Of a stretch of 64,000 bases of DNA, positions 37,101 to 48,749 are shown piece by piece. The position numbers and the translations under genes are program-made. The stretch covers positions 5,401,501-5,465,500 of the forward strand of contig OY821741.1 of NCBI GenBank assembly GCA_963682055.1, given 5' to 3'. Position 1 is the first letter of the stretch. Each line of letters opens with the position of its first letter. The DNA is from Primula veris (Eukaryota; Streptophyta; Magnoliopsida; Ericales; Primulaceae). The notes below the pieces were generated by a model that was given only the letters and a program-made list of their open reading frames with translations, ran no database searches and was not told the DNA's origin.

Positions 37101-39034
37101 TTATTCAGCTTTTTCAAGGACCCTGTCTTTTGGCAAGTCGCCATCTTCTAAGACCTCGTCCTGAGCTTCATTTCCAGTTTTCACCAATTTATCAGTAACC
37201 TTAGCATCCTCTCCATCGTATTTGCCTAAATCATCAGAGTGACCATAGGCTATATTGTCCTTTTCAACACCCGTGTCTCCTTTTGGGCTTCTTTCTGTTA
37301 TCAGCTTCCATTTGCTTTAGAATTGGCCAACTCGAGACCACGATCTCTTGCAGAAGTTTCCACTTTTGCTCTACAAGCATCTACGAGGCTTTCAATCCTT
37401 TCTTTTTCTACAATAAGATCTCCGTACTTTTTCTGTAATATTTGTTCTAGCTCTTTTTGCTTCTGGACTTCTTCCCAGAGGGTATTAATCCTGTCTGATG
37501 CGGCTACGTGTTCTTGCTTCTGTAGAAATTTGAAGCACTCGAGTTCTGTTCTTGCAGTGTCCATCTGTAAAAAGTCATTTTTCCCCCAATAATAGAACAA
37601 AAAACAACTTGCACGTTAAGTAGCAATCAATTGCAGAACAGTGACACTAGGATCATGGAAGGAAATAAATGTTCTTCCGATATTGCAATGATATTAGACC
37701 TGTTCACTACCAGCGAGTGTCGGGACCAAATGTTATTGTGGAAAATGATTCCACCTAATAAGCACATTAATTAAGGAAAGAAGGTATCATAAGAGAACAA
37801 AATCCAAACTACAGGTAAGATCTCTACGATTTTAAACTAGAAAGCATTGCAACGCGTTTTCATAAGGGTCCATTACCGTCAGCATCGAAGCATTTCACGT
37901 TAAAGTATGTGCTTGTGAACACAGCAAATTGGCTAAACCAAAAACAGATGAATTAAATTACAATAACTAAGTTAATCTCTTCAAAGCAAATTAAGCAATC
38001 AAACAAAGTAAAACGATAAGATCATGCAAATATAAAGGACAGAATTACACAGATAACCAAGAAAAAACTTAATTGCTAGAAGCAAATATTTTTCCACTTC
38101 AGTAATTTGATCAACTCTGTAATATGAAGAAACAAACTTATGCTTATGATTGATTATCACATAGAATGAATATAAACAGAAATCAGATAAGTTTACATGA
38201 TTGATTTCACCCTAAAAAACTTCAAGTGCATTGTTTTATAAGGAAAAAAAGTTGTATTAAATTTTAGCATATTATTTGTTTCTTCGTTAAAACATTTTGT
38301 CCAACATTTGAAAGCTATGTTTGGTTAGAGATGGTTAATGACAAAAAGTGGACTATAAGTTCAAATCTAACAGTCACCAAATCATTTATCCTTATTACTA
38401 CTTCACATACCAATCATCTATCAATTTAAGAGTCAAGTATAGTCATATATATACCCCCTACTATCACCATTTTTTGATTTGGTACAGACAAATTAACAAC
38501 TTTTTGTAAGTGCACTAGACTTTCGTTTTTTTTCTCATTCAGTAGTCATGTTAAGGTCAGTAAAGTTGGGTGCATAAAACAAAATAAAGGGCCATACAGC
38601 GTGTACGAAACTGTAACCAATCTCCTAAGTGACCTCACATGTGAAGACAATGGAAGTCGATTGCATTAATAAAAGAAACTGCTAATTAGGTGTACTAGAC
38701 CAAAGAGATTGTGATAGTAGGGATATAAAGCTGTTATTTACCCAACAACAAATTAGAAGGGCACAGAGCAATAACTAATTTACATACCTGATATCCTTTA
38801 GTAAGCATTATGACCTTCTCAAGGCGATCTGCTTTTTTAGAATCATCTTCCAATCTTCTTTTAACAAACTCAAATTCATTTTAACACTTGATTGGCCATA
38901 AGAATTACGTGTAGGAAAATACATAAAATCATTTAAGCATGTTTTGTGTGTTTCAATGAAGTCATCAAGGGTTGCATCTTCATGCCCCATTGCCAAACGC
39001 AGAAATGCAGCTCGTCCTTGATCGAATTATCAGC
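37101..39034 (-). pseudogene. CDC5: CDC5 (MYB-like spliceosome factor) C-terminal fragment with frameshifts
   Basis: Exon 38788-39034 encodes LAMGHEDATLDDFIETHKTC and NDFMYFPTRNSYGQSSV, then, after a frame change, NEFEFVKRRLEDDSKKADRL and TKGYQ. Exon 37101-37564 encodes MDTARTELECFKFLQKQEHV, RINTLWEEVQKQKELEQIL and, after another frame change, an acidic tail ending DRVLEKAE. These match the C-terminal coiled-coil end of plant CDC5, a core subunit of the Prp19/NineTeen spliceosome complex with N-terminal MYB repeats. The MYB repeats and central part are absent. At least three frame changes and a missing short exon between TKGYQ and MDTART show it is dead. The retained intron shows it is not a processed copy. 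Confidence 0.8.
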
Positions 39035-39768
39035 CTGAAGAAGAAAAAGTAAGAGGAGACTGTTATATTCTAAAGAAATCACCTTTTCTCTTATTTGGAT
39101 TTGGATAGTATGACTGTATGATTATATTGTACTAATACATAATCAAACTCAAACCACCACTTTGTTCTTTATTAAAGATCAATGACATGCAAAAAACATG
39201 TATATTTAGGACCAGTTTTGCATTCAGTTATATACTTAATCAACTTCTAAAACCTGCTCTTAAACACAATATAGCAATTATGTCTGGTAGATATATTTCA
39301 GATATGTTTAGGAAGTTGATAGGTTCTTTGGTATAAATTGCCAACATGATCTTCTTATGAAAAGAAACTCAGAAACGGTGATCCACACATAAAAATAGAT
39401 GAAAATATATGCTCAGTTTGGTTTGCAGTTATAAACGGAACCAGCTTCTGAAAGCTGCTCTGGTTTTAACGTGATCTTATTATTAACTCCATTTGTAACC
39501 CTTCTGGTTTCGCTGTTAACTCCATTTGTAACCCCAAAAACAAGCAATATATTTTTAAATTTCACCCTAGCTGCTACCGAAATGCAGTCTACAAAAACAG
39601 AAGATAGTAGAAAGAATTAAATTTATTATATGAAACACTACAATGCCTGTTTCCAGGAAACTAAAAGCAAAAGCAGCAGTCAAAATATACAACTCTCTCT
39701 AAAAAAAAAATCATTCGGCTTGGCAAGCAGTGTAATGAGCGAATTTCTAATTTCTCAATTATTTGTAG
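39035..39768. other. Junction between CDC5 and SR fragments
   Basis: About 730 bp of AT-rich DNA between the 5' edge of the minus-strand CDC5 fragment and the 5' edge of the plus-strand SR fragment. Neither the rest of CDC5 nor the first RRM of the SR gene is present. No transposon end could be recognised at either break. Confidence 0.45.
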
Positions 39769-41481
39769 TTTGAGAATGCTCGAGACGCTGATGGAGCAAT
39801 CAGGGGCGATGGTTACAACTTCGATGGTTGTCACTTAAGGGTAAAAGAGAATTTAGTAATCCGATGTTTTCTCTTGCAGTTACAATTATCCCTTTTGATT
39901 TCGGGTCTCGAACATGTAATTTTACAGGTCGAGCTTGCTCATGGAGGTAGAGGACCATCATCTTCGAGTGATCGTCGTGGTAGTTACGGTAGAGGTGGTG
40001 GTGGTGACAGTGGCCGTTATGGGATCTCGCGTCATTCTGAATTTCGTGGTAAAACTATTAATTGCCACATATATTGTGTGTGTATATATAAATATGTATG
40101 TATATATCATATTACTGGTCTAGGCACTTATAAAGAAATCTGATTGAATATATTCCTTTAATCTCAGTTATTGTACGTGGGCTTCCATCTTCTGCCTCTT
40201 GGCAAGATTTGAAGGTATGTGTAGTGTGTGGATAACTTTTTTGTGTTCACTTTTCTCGATCATAGTTGTAACGAATTTGAAATGATGATGTTCAGGACCA
40301 CATGCGAAAAGCTGGCGATGTGTGTTTTGCTGAAGTGTCACGTGCCCGTGAGGGTAATTCTATTCTCTTGTTATTTATCTGTTTTAACGTTTAGCCAAAC
40401 AAACATGGGAATACTGTTTTCAGTGATCTGATTGATATCTGAGATGTAATCATGTCTTGGCATATTTAATTCAGGAACTTTTGGTTTGGTTGATTATACC
40501 AATTACGAAGACATGAAATATGCGGTAAGTTGCAACCCCTTGCTTTGTTGTGGCTCAGTTTGTTAAAATATTGTTCCTACATAGACAAAACTTACTTGAC
40601 TAAAGAAACTGGTGCTTTTGTTGTCGCCCATATTAGGAAACTCGATGACACAGAGTTTAGGAATCCATGGACGAAAACTTACATCAGGGTAATTTGCTGT
40701 TCTTTCTTTATCTAATTTTTTGGTCATCGTGAAGATCATAACTAAACTGTTTGCTTGAAACATTAAACCTCTTATAATTATTTCAATTTGATTATGTTTT
40801 CATGTATACTTGTTCATTATGGCAGGTGAAAAAATTAGAGCATAGCCCATCAAGAAGCTGTAGCCGTAGCCTCACTAGTAGCCGCAGCCCAAAAAGAAAA
40901 AGTAGGCATGATAGGATTGGGTCGTATTGTTGCACATCTTAAATGTAAAAGTATACTATTTTGTTGCACATTTTAAATATAAAAAGTATATTATCTTGTT
41001 GGAGGAAGGAAAATTTACATTTGAAACATAGAAAATTAGGTATGCTTTTGAGTATGAGACTCGCTGATAAGCAAGGTCTGTTTAGATGTGTAGCTTTTAA
41101 GTACTTTGTAATTCTGGGTTTGGTCCCTATTTTTCTATGAAATAGGTTTGCTTAAAAATAATAATAATTAAAACTGTTCACCAAACTTGAAGGGTCCCCT
41201 ATTTTTGTAAAAAGGCACCAATTCGTTTGGGTTCTTAAAAATTTATCTGAAATTTGCCCGTCTTTCTGTATTTAGTCTCAGTAGATCACCAGAAAGGTCT
41301 GTTTCCAGATCACCATTAAACTCGAGGTCCCCATCTCCTGTCAAAGCATCCAGGTATCAGGTCTTTTCTTGTACTGTACCTATCATTTTTTCTTCCTTTT
41401 TTATTCTTCGCCTCATTTTTGTTACTGCGTTAAACTGTGCAGGGAAAGGTCGAGGTCCCGATCTGATTCTCCCCGTCCGGT
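39769..41481 (+). pseudogene. SRSF1-like SR splicing factor, 5'-truncated, one acceptor lost
   Basis: Exons 39769-39840 ([20 protein letters not shown]), 39928-40048 ([20 protein letters not shown]), 40168-40214 (VIVRGLPSSASWQDLK), 40296-40353, 40475-40524, 40632-40688 (RKLDDTEFRNPW) and 40826 onward (KKLEHSPSRSCSRS). Further RS-rich pieces lie at about 41281-41353 and 41444-41481 (SPERSVSRSP). Plant SR34/SR30-type proteins regulate splicing through two RRMs and an RS tail. Here the first RRM lacks its N-terminal exons, leaving only its last strand. The exon at 40632 is preceded by AT (40630-40631) instead of AG. The next AG, at 40635-40636, would shift the frame and hit a stop. The second RRM otherwise reads well. 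Non-processed fragment. Confidence 0.8.
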
Positions 41482-43458
41482 AAGATATAATTAAGTTTTT
41501 TGAGAAGAGTAAATGCTAGCTGCCTAATTGTGCATGTTAATTGTGTAATACGAAAGCGAATTCTATGAAGCTTTTCAAAACAAAAAAGGATCATAGTACA
41601 TACACAAAATGGGAAAAGTAGATGGCTTTTTTGCTCTAACTATCGTTTCGGTCAATTTTGCATGGAAATCTCTTGATTCAATGGTATTTGGTGATTTTAA
41701 AAATATTCAAGGTTTGGTGTTCACTTAATTCACGGATGTGAACTGAACTAACAAAAATGATAAATTACAGTACTGAATTAAAGAAAAATGGTATTACCAG
41801 AACTAAATTTAGTATTGAATGGACATGCAATCATAATAAATCCGGATCTAGGGATTATTACTAATTTGATTTTGAGTTGAAGATGTGTTTTTATCATTTA
41901 TGTCATGGTTTCAATGTACAAAAATGTTAAACTTAAGCATAGCCCTTAGTACAGAAGCATGCAGATCAATAAGTAGATTTTGTGCAAGTGTTTTTTTCTG
42001 GTAGTGTTTTAAAACTTGAATCTTTTGGAGGCACGATCTGGTAGTGTTTGATTGCTTGACAAACTGAAATGGACTGTTCAAGACCTTGTTAGTCATGGAA
42101 TGAGTGCACTAGTTACTAGACTATCGTTAAAACCTGCTTTTCTTCTTCGAATGTTTCAGTTTATGAAATGACTTCTAATACTTGGATGTTATTCCGTTTA
42201 TTTTGTTGCTGTAAATTATTCAGTGTATGCTTTGTAAGCCTTTAACTGTTTTTATGGGAGAATTTTCTTGGTTGAAAATATTTTATGCTTGAACTTTACT
42301 TAAGTATGGACAGTGGAGTTGTTTTATTAATTTTGTTCAGCAAAAGATGAGGAGATTTATATAACCTTGAGTAAATGTTGTCGGACGTTGGTTTTTATTC
42401 CGAGGGTCAAAAATATCAGTGGAAAATTATTTTATTAATGACTTTGCTATTTATAGATCTCTTTTAGGAAAATTCTTTAGTCATCATACCTTTATTGCCC
42501 GCTGGAACGTGATATTCCATGCTTAGTTGCTGATGAACACCACCTATCAAAAACTGAGAGTATTTGTTTTTTATCTACCCTGCACGAGTTCACTGTGTTA
42601 AGTTTGAATGCTTATCGAGGAGGCTTATAATGACAATTTTAATTATTTCATATATAGCAAATTTTATAAATTTTATTATCACCAACTTTATAAATTACTT
42701 GAAAATTCTGCAACGAATGGAGTTATATAATCAGAATGATAATTTGCTAAACTTATTATGCATCGTCGTTGATTGTAAACTTTTCTCATGTATGAAGGGA
42801 GTTTTCAGAAAATGGGTGCCTGATGAGACAGTGACAAAGTATTTGGTTTTTTGTTTGGGTGAAAACGCGAGTAATTGAAAGAAAAAAGTACAACTCTTCT
42901 TTTACACATATTTACTCTGAAAGTTAAAGCGTGAAAGTTGCAGTAGCAGATTGGAGCTGCATTTAGGATATCGATCAATTCTCTATGACCAAAACGTTCA
43001 TATAATTAGCATTCCATCGAACTAATCACCAAATTATTTATTAATCAAGTCGTAAACAATAAAACACAACTAGCTAGTAGCGAAAATGGGAAGTAAACCA
43101 AACAAGTTGCAGATGTCGGGAAAATCGAGGCACATCGATTTTCCTCATTCAGAAAAGACCCCGTTAACATAACCACTAAGCCTTTGTATTGTTTTTACTT
43201 TTTATACAGCTTGACCCTCAGGATTCTTGAATTTGTACTTAAATTCACCAAATTCATCCAACCCCCCGTGAGTTCTTGATAACCTGCAATTGAGCCGTTT
43301 TTTACAGTATTGCCCTCGGAACACTTCAATTACCGACTTTTTCAATACAACCCTCCTTAGTTCCTGATTACTTGGAACTGATCCTATAGTTTCCTTCGGG
43401 TAATTGATAACAGACAAAAATACTTACTAAGTAATTGAGCCCGTAGTTTACATGCAAT
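41482..43458. other. Gene-poor interval downstream of SR fragment
   Basis: AT-rich DNA with no recognised gene, RNA or element. A minus-strand frame at 43202-43417 has no family resemblance. The stretch at 43690-43790, inside the adjoining F-box intron, with GGGTTTTTCCCCC and AAATAAATAAA runs may be a short inserted retroelement end, but no target-site duplication was found. Confidence 0.4.
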
Positions 43459-45518
43459 TCAAATCTCCTCGATTACACCATCATCGTTCATTTCGTTAAT
43501 CAAACTACAGAACCTGTGAATGAAGACAAAGCGTGTAAAATAAAACATATAAAACCAGGATAAGTGTCACAAGTTGTATATGTTGCTCCTTTAAGTCCTC
43601 CAGCTTTGTTTTGTTTTTACTGTATAGGTTGTCTTTCTGATTTTGAACATTTTAAGTACCGTTTGGTGCTGAACCTTGTTTATTTTGTGGGGTTTTTCCC
43701 CCATATTTTTATAAAAAAATAAATAAAACTGTGGGTTTTCCCCCACCAATTATAATAAATAAATAAAAAACATATGACTATTAGCCTGAATATCACCTAA
43801 GAATATCGTAAAACCATATCCACATGCTACAATATTGGGAAGAAATCAAAAGGTTGTCAAATGGAAGTATACATAAAGCTAGCTCAGTAGAGATTTAAAA
43901 TTTAGAATGAGTTTAAGAGCTGCATAGGTATAACTGATAGCATCAAGTCAAAAAAAAAAAACGAGGTTGTGATAAATAAATTTTCTATGAAAAGAATTAG
44001 CAGAAACAAGAAAACAGAAGTTATGTTGGGTTACCTGGTTTCAAGGGTAAAATCATGAATATCTATGTAGCCGCACTTTCCCTTGCGTTTTCTTTTATTT
44101 AGTTTCGTTTTCTTTTCCTTTCTTTGTATCTTATTTAGGACACACCAACAGGGATTCTCTGTATAATGTTTTGTTGCGATTTTGATACTATGGGACTTCT
44201 TCGTTTTCATATTCCTGCTCCATTTCTTCTCCTGCCACAGAAATTCATCCTCAACAAAATCACCAATTTCCAATAGCTCAAAGTCTGTATATTCTCCGGC
44301 ATCAGTGTCCCATCAAAAGTCGCTAAAGTAATCCCAACTACAGTCATTGTTTAAAAATTCATTATCTGGGAAAAATCGTACACAATCATCACAACTGTCC
44401 TCATATAAGACGACATCAAAAGAACTATTTTTTGTCCAACTTAATATATCCTCAAGAAAATTGCGATCGGCATCATAAGCCTTTACACCCAAACTTCTGT
44501 AACACATGTTCATATTCAACAATACTCCTTCTTTTGTTCTGAATAAAGGCTCCATCTTACCGTAACAGAAAAATTCAGGTAAATTACAAAAAACAAAAAA
44601 CAAACATTAATTCCCACGAACTTCCATTTTTGTATTCTTTCATCACTAGAAACTCTATATTACTTCCCCTACTTTTGAACCAGCGAGTTATACAAAGGCA
44701 CTCATCAATAACGCCTAAACCGGTAAAAGTATCTCTGAGAAAAGGGTGATCGCCGATTTTAGGTTGTGGTGCTGGAACTTTAATGAAAGTATTTATACTC
44801 AGGTCAAAATAAACTATAAACTGTATCGGAGGGATGAAACTATTATTATCAATTTCATCTGAAGTTGGGAAATGACCTTTGCAAATATAATGCCTATATC
44901 CTTTGAAAAAAGGCCCCTTTGACACATTCTTTACAATGTCAGGAACATGGATCGTTACCCATGTACTAGTCCTACAAGTGCCAATACGAAAAACTTCTGA
45001 GTTCCAGTTATAGTGATGCTTTTCCACCAACACGACCTTGTACTCATCATTTGAAGAATCAAAACATAGATCGGCCAGAACATTCTTATAATCTAAGCCA
45101 TTTTGTCTAAGCACCTTTTTAAAGAACTTTGTGAGCGGGTTCCACACAAATAAATCTATATCTATTTGAACAACTAACAAACCATGACAAGAAGAATGGG
45201 CCTTAATCTTGTAATCGCATTGCAAGTGTTCTTCAATTGGGTTATAATCTTTTCTACATGGGCTTCGTTGTCAAGCGAATGCAACAATAAAGAGTTGTTT
45301 TCTGTACGAGATAATATCAAAAGCTTAGGGGCTTTTGCTACCGGGACAGTATTCAAGATCATAAGTTTCCATCCTTTTGAAACACACTTGAAACGAGCGA
45401 GACTTTTGGAGGGTAATCTTGATAGTATCTCAATCTGGAGTTCTCCGGGTATGTCAAAACAGAATTCCCCATTGGTTGTATATAACTTAGTTGAATTAAT
45501 ATCCTCATGCTGTATCAT
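43459..45518 (-). pseudogene. F-box protein gene (F-box-associated type) with frameshifts and a stop
   Basis: Starts at an ATG (45518) and reads FDIPGELQIEILSRLPSKSL then ARFKCVSKGWKLMI, a clear N-terminal F-box that would bind SKP1 in an SCF ubiquitin ligase. A C-terminal F-box-associated region follows: HSSCHGLLVVQIDIDLFVWN, NDEYKVVLVEKHH, FIVYFDLSINTFIKVPAPQP and GVIDECLCITRW. The frame changes by one base near 45250, again in a T-run near 44590, and meets TGA just after DYFSDF near 44310. Coding-like sequence continues (TDFELLEIGDFVEDEFLWQE) to a donor at 44035, with a possible last exon 43459-43513. Three lesions in one gene suggest a pseudogene. F-box genes of this class commonly occur as such. 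Confidence 0.75.
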
Positions 45519-45844
45519 GGAAGAGATTTGGGGCGGTTCTCCTGTTCAACAATATATCGTTGTACAAATTTAAGAACATAAGTTCGATGAAAGTTTCTTA
45601 TATTTTAAGAAGGAATTTTAAAAATTCCTGAAGAATATATAAATCGAAAACTTGCTCAGCCGACGACACTCCCTTCAAGGTTTCAAATTTCTAGTCCTTG
45701 AAAACAATCATTTAGAAACCTATGTGGATGGATATTGTTTTCTTAACTGAATATCAATTTCCTATTTATAACTTGAAAAAAGAGTACCAAAAACAAAAAT
45801 ATCTGAATTTCATTGGAACAATAAAAAAAATTAGAATTTATGGG

Positions 45845-46270
45845 CTAACATCCTTCAACTACAAACATGCCATCGCGAATGTGATAAATAATTGTTTTGC
45901 AATCGCACTTTGACTTGTAATTTTCTTGAATTTCTTCTATTTCACTTTCCTTTTCTCTTTGTACAGATCTCATCTGTTCAACATCATAATACCGATAAAA
46001 TTCAAAGACAAGTAAATTAAACAACAAATTTAAAGCAAGTAATTTTTTTTGTCAAAAAGCTCTTAAATTACCTTCAAGTATGTTCTTGTCAAAAATTATG
46101 CATCCACCCTTTGGTTCATGATTTCTTTTCCATTCCCGCTTTCTAGTTTGATCGAGGGTAGAACAACGTCCGGTTGAATATTTAGAACGAAGTATCTTCT
46201 TTTCATCCTTAGCTAAATGTTCAAATTTTGTAAAATAAACGTTCAGATATTTGTCATAATCTGTTGTCAT
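45845..46270 (-). other. Small unrecognised gene or gene fragment
   Basis: At 46052-46270 an ATG-started frame encodes 72 residues, lysine-rich and charged (YFTKFEHLAKDEKKILRSKY, HEPKGGCIIFDKNILEGN). Downstream at 45845-45966 another frame reads MRSVQREKESEIEEIQENYK then SKCDCKTIIYHIRDGMFVVE. The second follows an AG acceptor (TTGAACAG), so the two could be exons of one small protein, but the phase does not join cleanly at the donor I can see. No family is recognised. It lies head-to-tail upstream of the F-box gene. Confidence 0.3.
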
Positions 46271-46699
46271 CTGTCTTTATTTCTTTCTTGTTTTCTCAAA
46301 TGCTCAAATCCTCAATTGTGATCCCTTCTTATAGGGTTAATTATATAGTCCAGGCCCCAGGGTATTATTGACTGTTGATTTCTCTCAACTGGTTAATCTT
46401 TTATCTCTATTGAATGAGACTTGATTAGGTAATAAACACTTACGCCCCAAGAAATTACTAAAAAAGAAGAAATATATTGCATTTAATAATATTTGATATT
46501 TAATAACAACAAACAATCACCTAATTTTTATACAAATAATCTAAGGCAATGTTTGTTTGCAGTATAAGAGGTGGTGTAAGATTATTAGTAACGTGTGATT
46601 CACGTTATAAATTGTTTGTTTACATAAATTGCATTTAGTATTATATAAATGATAATATAATTAAACTACAATTCATTCTAATAAGGGTTATAACTAATA

Positions 46700-48712
46700 G
46701 GGGGTAATTCCCTATAAGTACCTCATAGCAAATTATATTACTCCTAGATATCTTGATAATTTCATATTTTCCCATAGGTACCACTTTTTAATTATTTAGT
46801 TTATTTACTAAATTTTCATACAAACCAAAATATAATATACATATTTTATCTTTCTATAAATCCAAAAAAATAGTTTTAAATTACAACAAAATAAAAAAAA
46901 ACATAAAAAAATTATAAAAATCAAAAAAATCAAAAAAAATATAAAAAATAACAAAAAATTATAAAAAAAAACACAAAAAAACATAAAAAATCAAAAAAAT
47001 ATTATAAAAAATCACAAAAATATATATATATATATAAAATTATAAAAAATCACCAAAAATCGCAAAAAATTATTAAAAAAATACAAAAATCACAAAAAAA
47101 ATTATAAAAATTATAAAAAATTATAAAAATTATAAAAAATTACAAAAATTACAAAAAATCACAAAAAATGGAAAAAAATCACAAACTTTTTTAAAAAATT
47201 ACAAAAAAAATATATAATTTTTTTGTCAATTAACACTTTTTATACCGAAAAATCAAAAAAAAATATAAAAAATCACAAAAAATTATTTAAAAAATCAAAA
47301 AAATGAAAAAAACGAAAAAATTATATAAAAATCACAAAAAATCACAAAAAATCACAAAACATTATAAAAAAATCACAAAAATCACAAAAAATTATAAAAA
47401 ATGAAAAAAATCACAAAAAAAAAGAATTATAAAAAAAATGAAAAAATCATAAACTTTTTAAAAAATTACAAAAAATATATAATTTTTTCTAATTCCGTTG
47501 AAAGTGCATACAATTCAGTCGAAAGTAAATATAGTTCAATAAAAGTGAGTATACATATAGTTCAGCTAAAAGTGCATCTGGTTCAGCTGAAAAGTACATC
47601 TGGTTCAGCTGAAAAGTACATCTGGTTCAGCTTAAAGTGTATCTAATTTAGTCAAAAGTATATATAGTTAAGTCAAAAGTGCATATAGTGAGTCGAAAAT
47701 GAATATAGTACAGTCGAAAGTGCATATAGTTCTGTTAAAAATGCATCTGATTCAACTAAAAGTGTATTTGGTACAACTGAAAGTGCATATGGTTCAGCTG
47801 AAAGTGCATATGGTTCAGCTAAAAGTGTATCTGGTTCAGCTAAAAGTGTATCTGGTTCAGCTGAAAGTGCATATGGTTCAGACAAAAGAGCATCTAGTTC
47901 AATAAAAGTGCATATCGTTCTGTAAAACCTGCATCTGGTTCAACTAAAAGTACATCTGGTTCGGCTGAAAGTGCATATAGTTCAGCTAAAAGTGCATCTG
48001 GTTCAGTCGAAAGTGCATCTAGTACAGTCGAAAATGCATAAAGTTCAATAAAAGTGATTTTTTTTTCCATTTTTTTTATAATTTTGTGATTTTTTTCATT
48101 TTTTTTTAATATTTTTTGTGATTTTTTTCATTTTTTATAATTTTATGTGATTTTTTTCATTTTTTATAATATTTTGTGATTTTTTTGATTTTTTATAATT
48201 TTTTGATTTTTTTGATTTTTATAATATTTTATGATTTTTTTTATTTTTTATAATTTTTTGTGATTTTTGTGATTTTTTATAAGTTTTTATAATTTTTTTT
48301 GTAATTTTTTTTAAATTTTGTGATTTTTTTTCATTTTTTAAAATTTTATGTGATTTTTTTTGTTTTTTTATAATATTTTGTATTTTTTATAATTTTTTTA
48401 TAATTTTTTTAAAATTTTGTGATTTTGTGAGTTTTTTTTTTTTTTTTGTAATTTTTTGTGTTTTTTTAATAAAAATACATTTTTTTTAATTTTTACAATT
48501 TTTTGTGATTTTTTTTCATTTATTTTGAGATTTTTTGCATTTTATATAATTTTATGTGTTTTTTTTTTCCATTTTTTTATGAAATATGGGTATGACGTTT
48601 TGGTAAATAAAGTAAATAATTAAAAAATGGTACATATAGGGAATATGAAATTATGGAGGTACCTATGAGGAATATAATTTTAAAAGTGGTACCTATTATT
48701 GGACATTATTTG
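46700..48712. mobile_element. 2-kb foldback element with A-rich and T-rich arms
   Basis: The outer about 120 bp are inverted repeats: both contain ATAATTTCATATT, GGTACC and TTTAATTATTTAGTTTATTT-like segments in mirrored order. Inside these, 46860-47490 is almost pure A-runs broken by ATCAC and ATTAT, and 48050-48590 is the mirrored T-run form. A minisatellite fills the centre. A perfect 9-bp duplication, TAACTAATA, flanks the element at 46691-46699 and 48713-48721, as expected for Mutator-superfamily insertion. No transposase is encoded. Confidence 0.85.
47500..48050. repeat. 21-bp minisatellite in the centre of the foldback element
   Basis: About 25 degenerate 21-bp units of the form AAAGTGCATCTGGTTCAGCT. 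The unit length keeps several frames open on both strands, producing heptad-like repeats (VQLKVHM on plus, AEPYALS on minus). No gene context supports these as proteins. Confidence 0.9.
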
Positions 48713-48749
48713 TAACTAATATACTAAATGCAAACAAACATGACCTAAG

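Larger units (their letters stand above)
46541..48749. mobile_element. MITE split by a foldback insertion
   Basis: Outside the foldback element, the ends are inverted copies: 46546 onward reads GCAATGTTTGTTTGCAGTAT, and the reverse complement of 48725-48745 reads GTCATGTTTGTTTGCATTTA. CTAAG flanks both sides (46541-46545 and 48745-48749), a possible short target-site duplication. This suggests an older small transposon that served as the landing site. Confidence 0.5.

Noticed and set aside
45184..45573. 129-residue plus-strand frame
   Set aside because: Antisense to the F-box domain exon, whose protein similarity is clear on the minus strand.
47673..47905. Heptad-like open frames on both strands (VQLKVHM and AEPYALS repeats)
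   Set aside because: Both come from the 21-bp array in the foldback element; frames open on both strands are expected from the repeat itself.
47500..48050. CRISPR-like regular array
   Set aside because: Units are contiguous and degenerate without unique spacers, in a plant nuclear context; it is a minisatellite.
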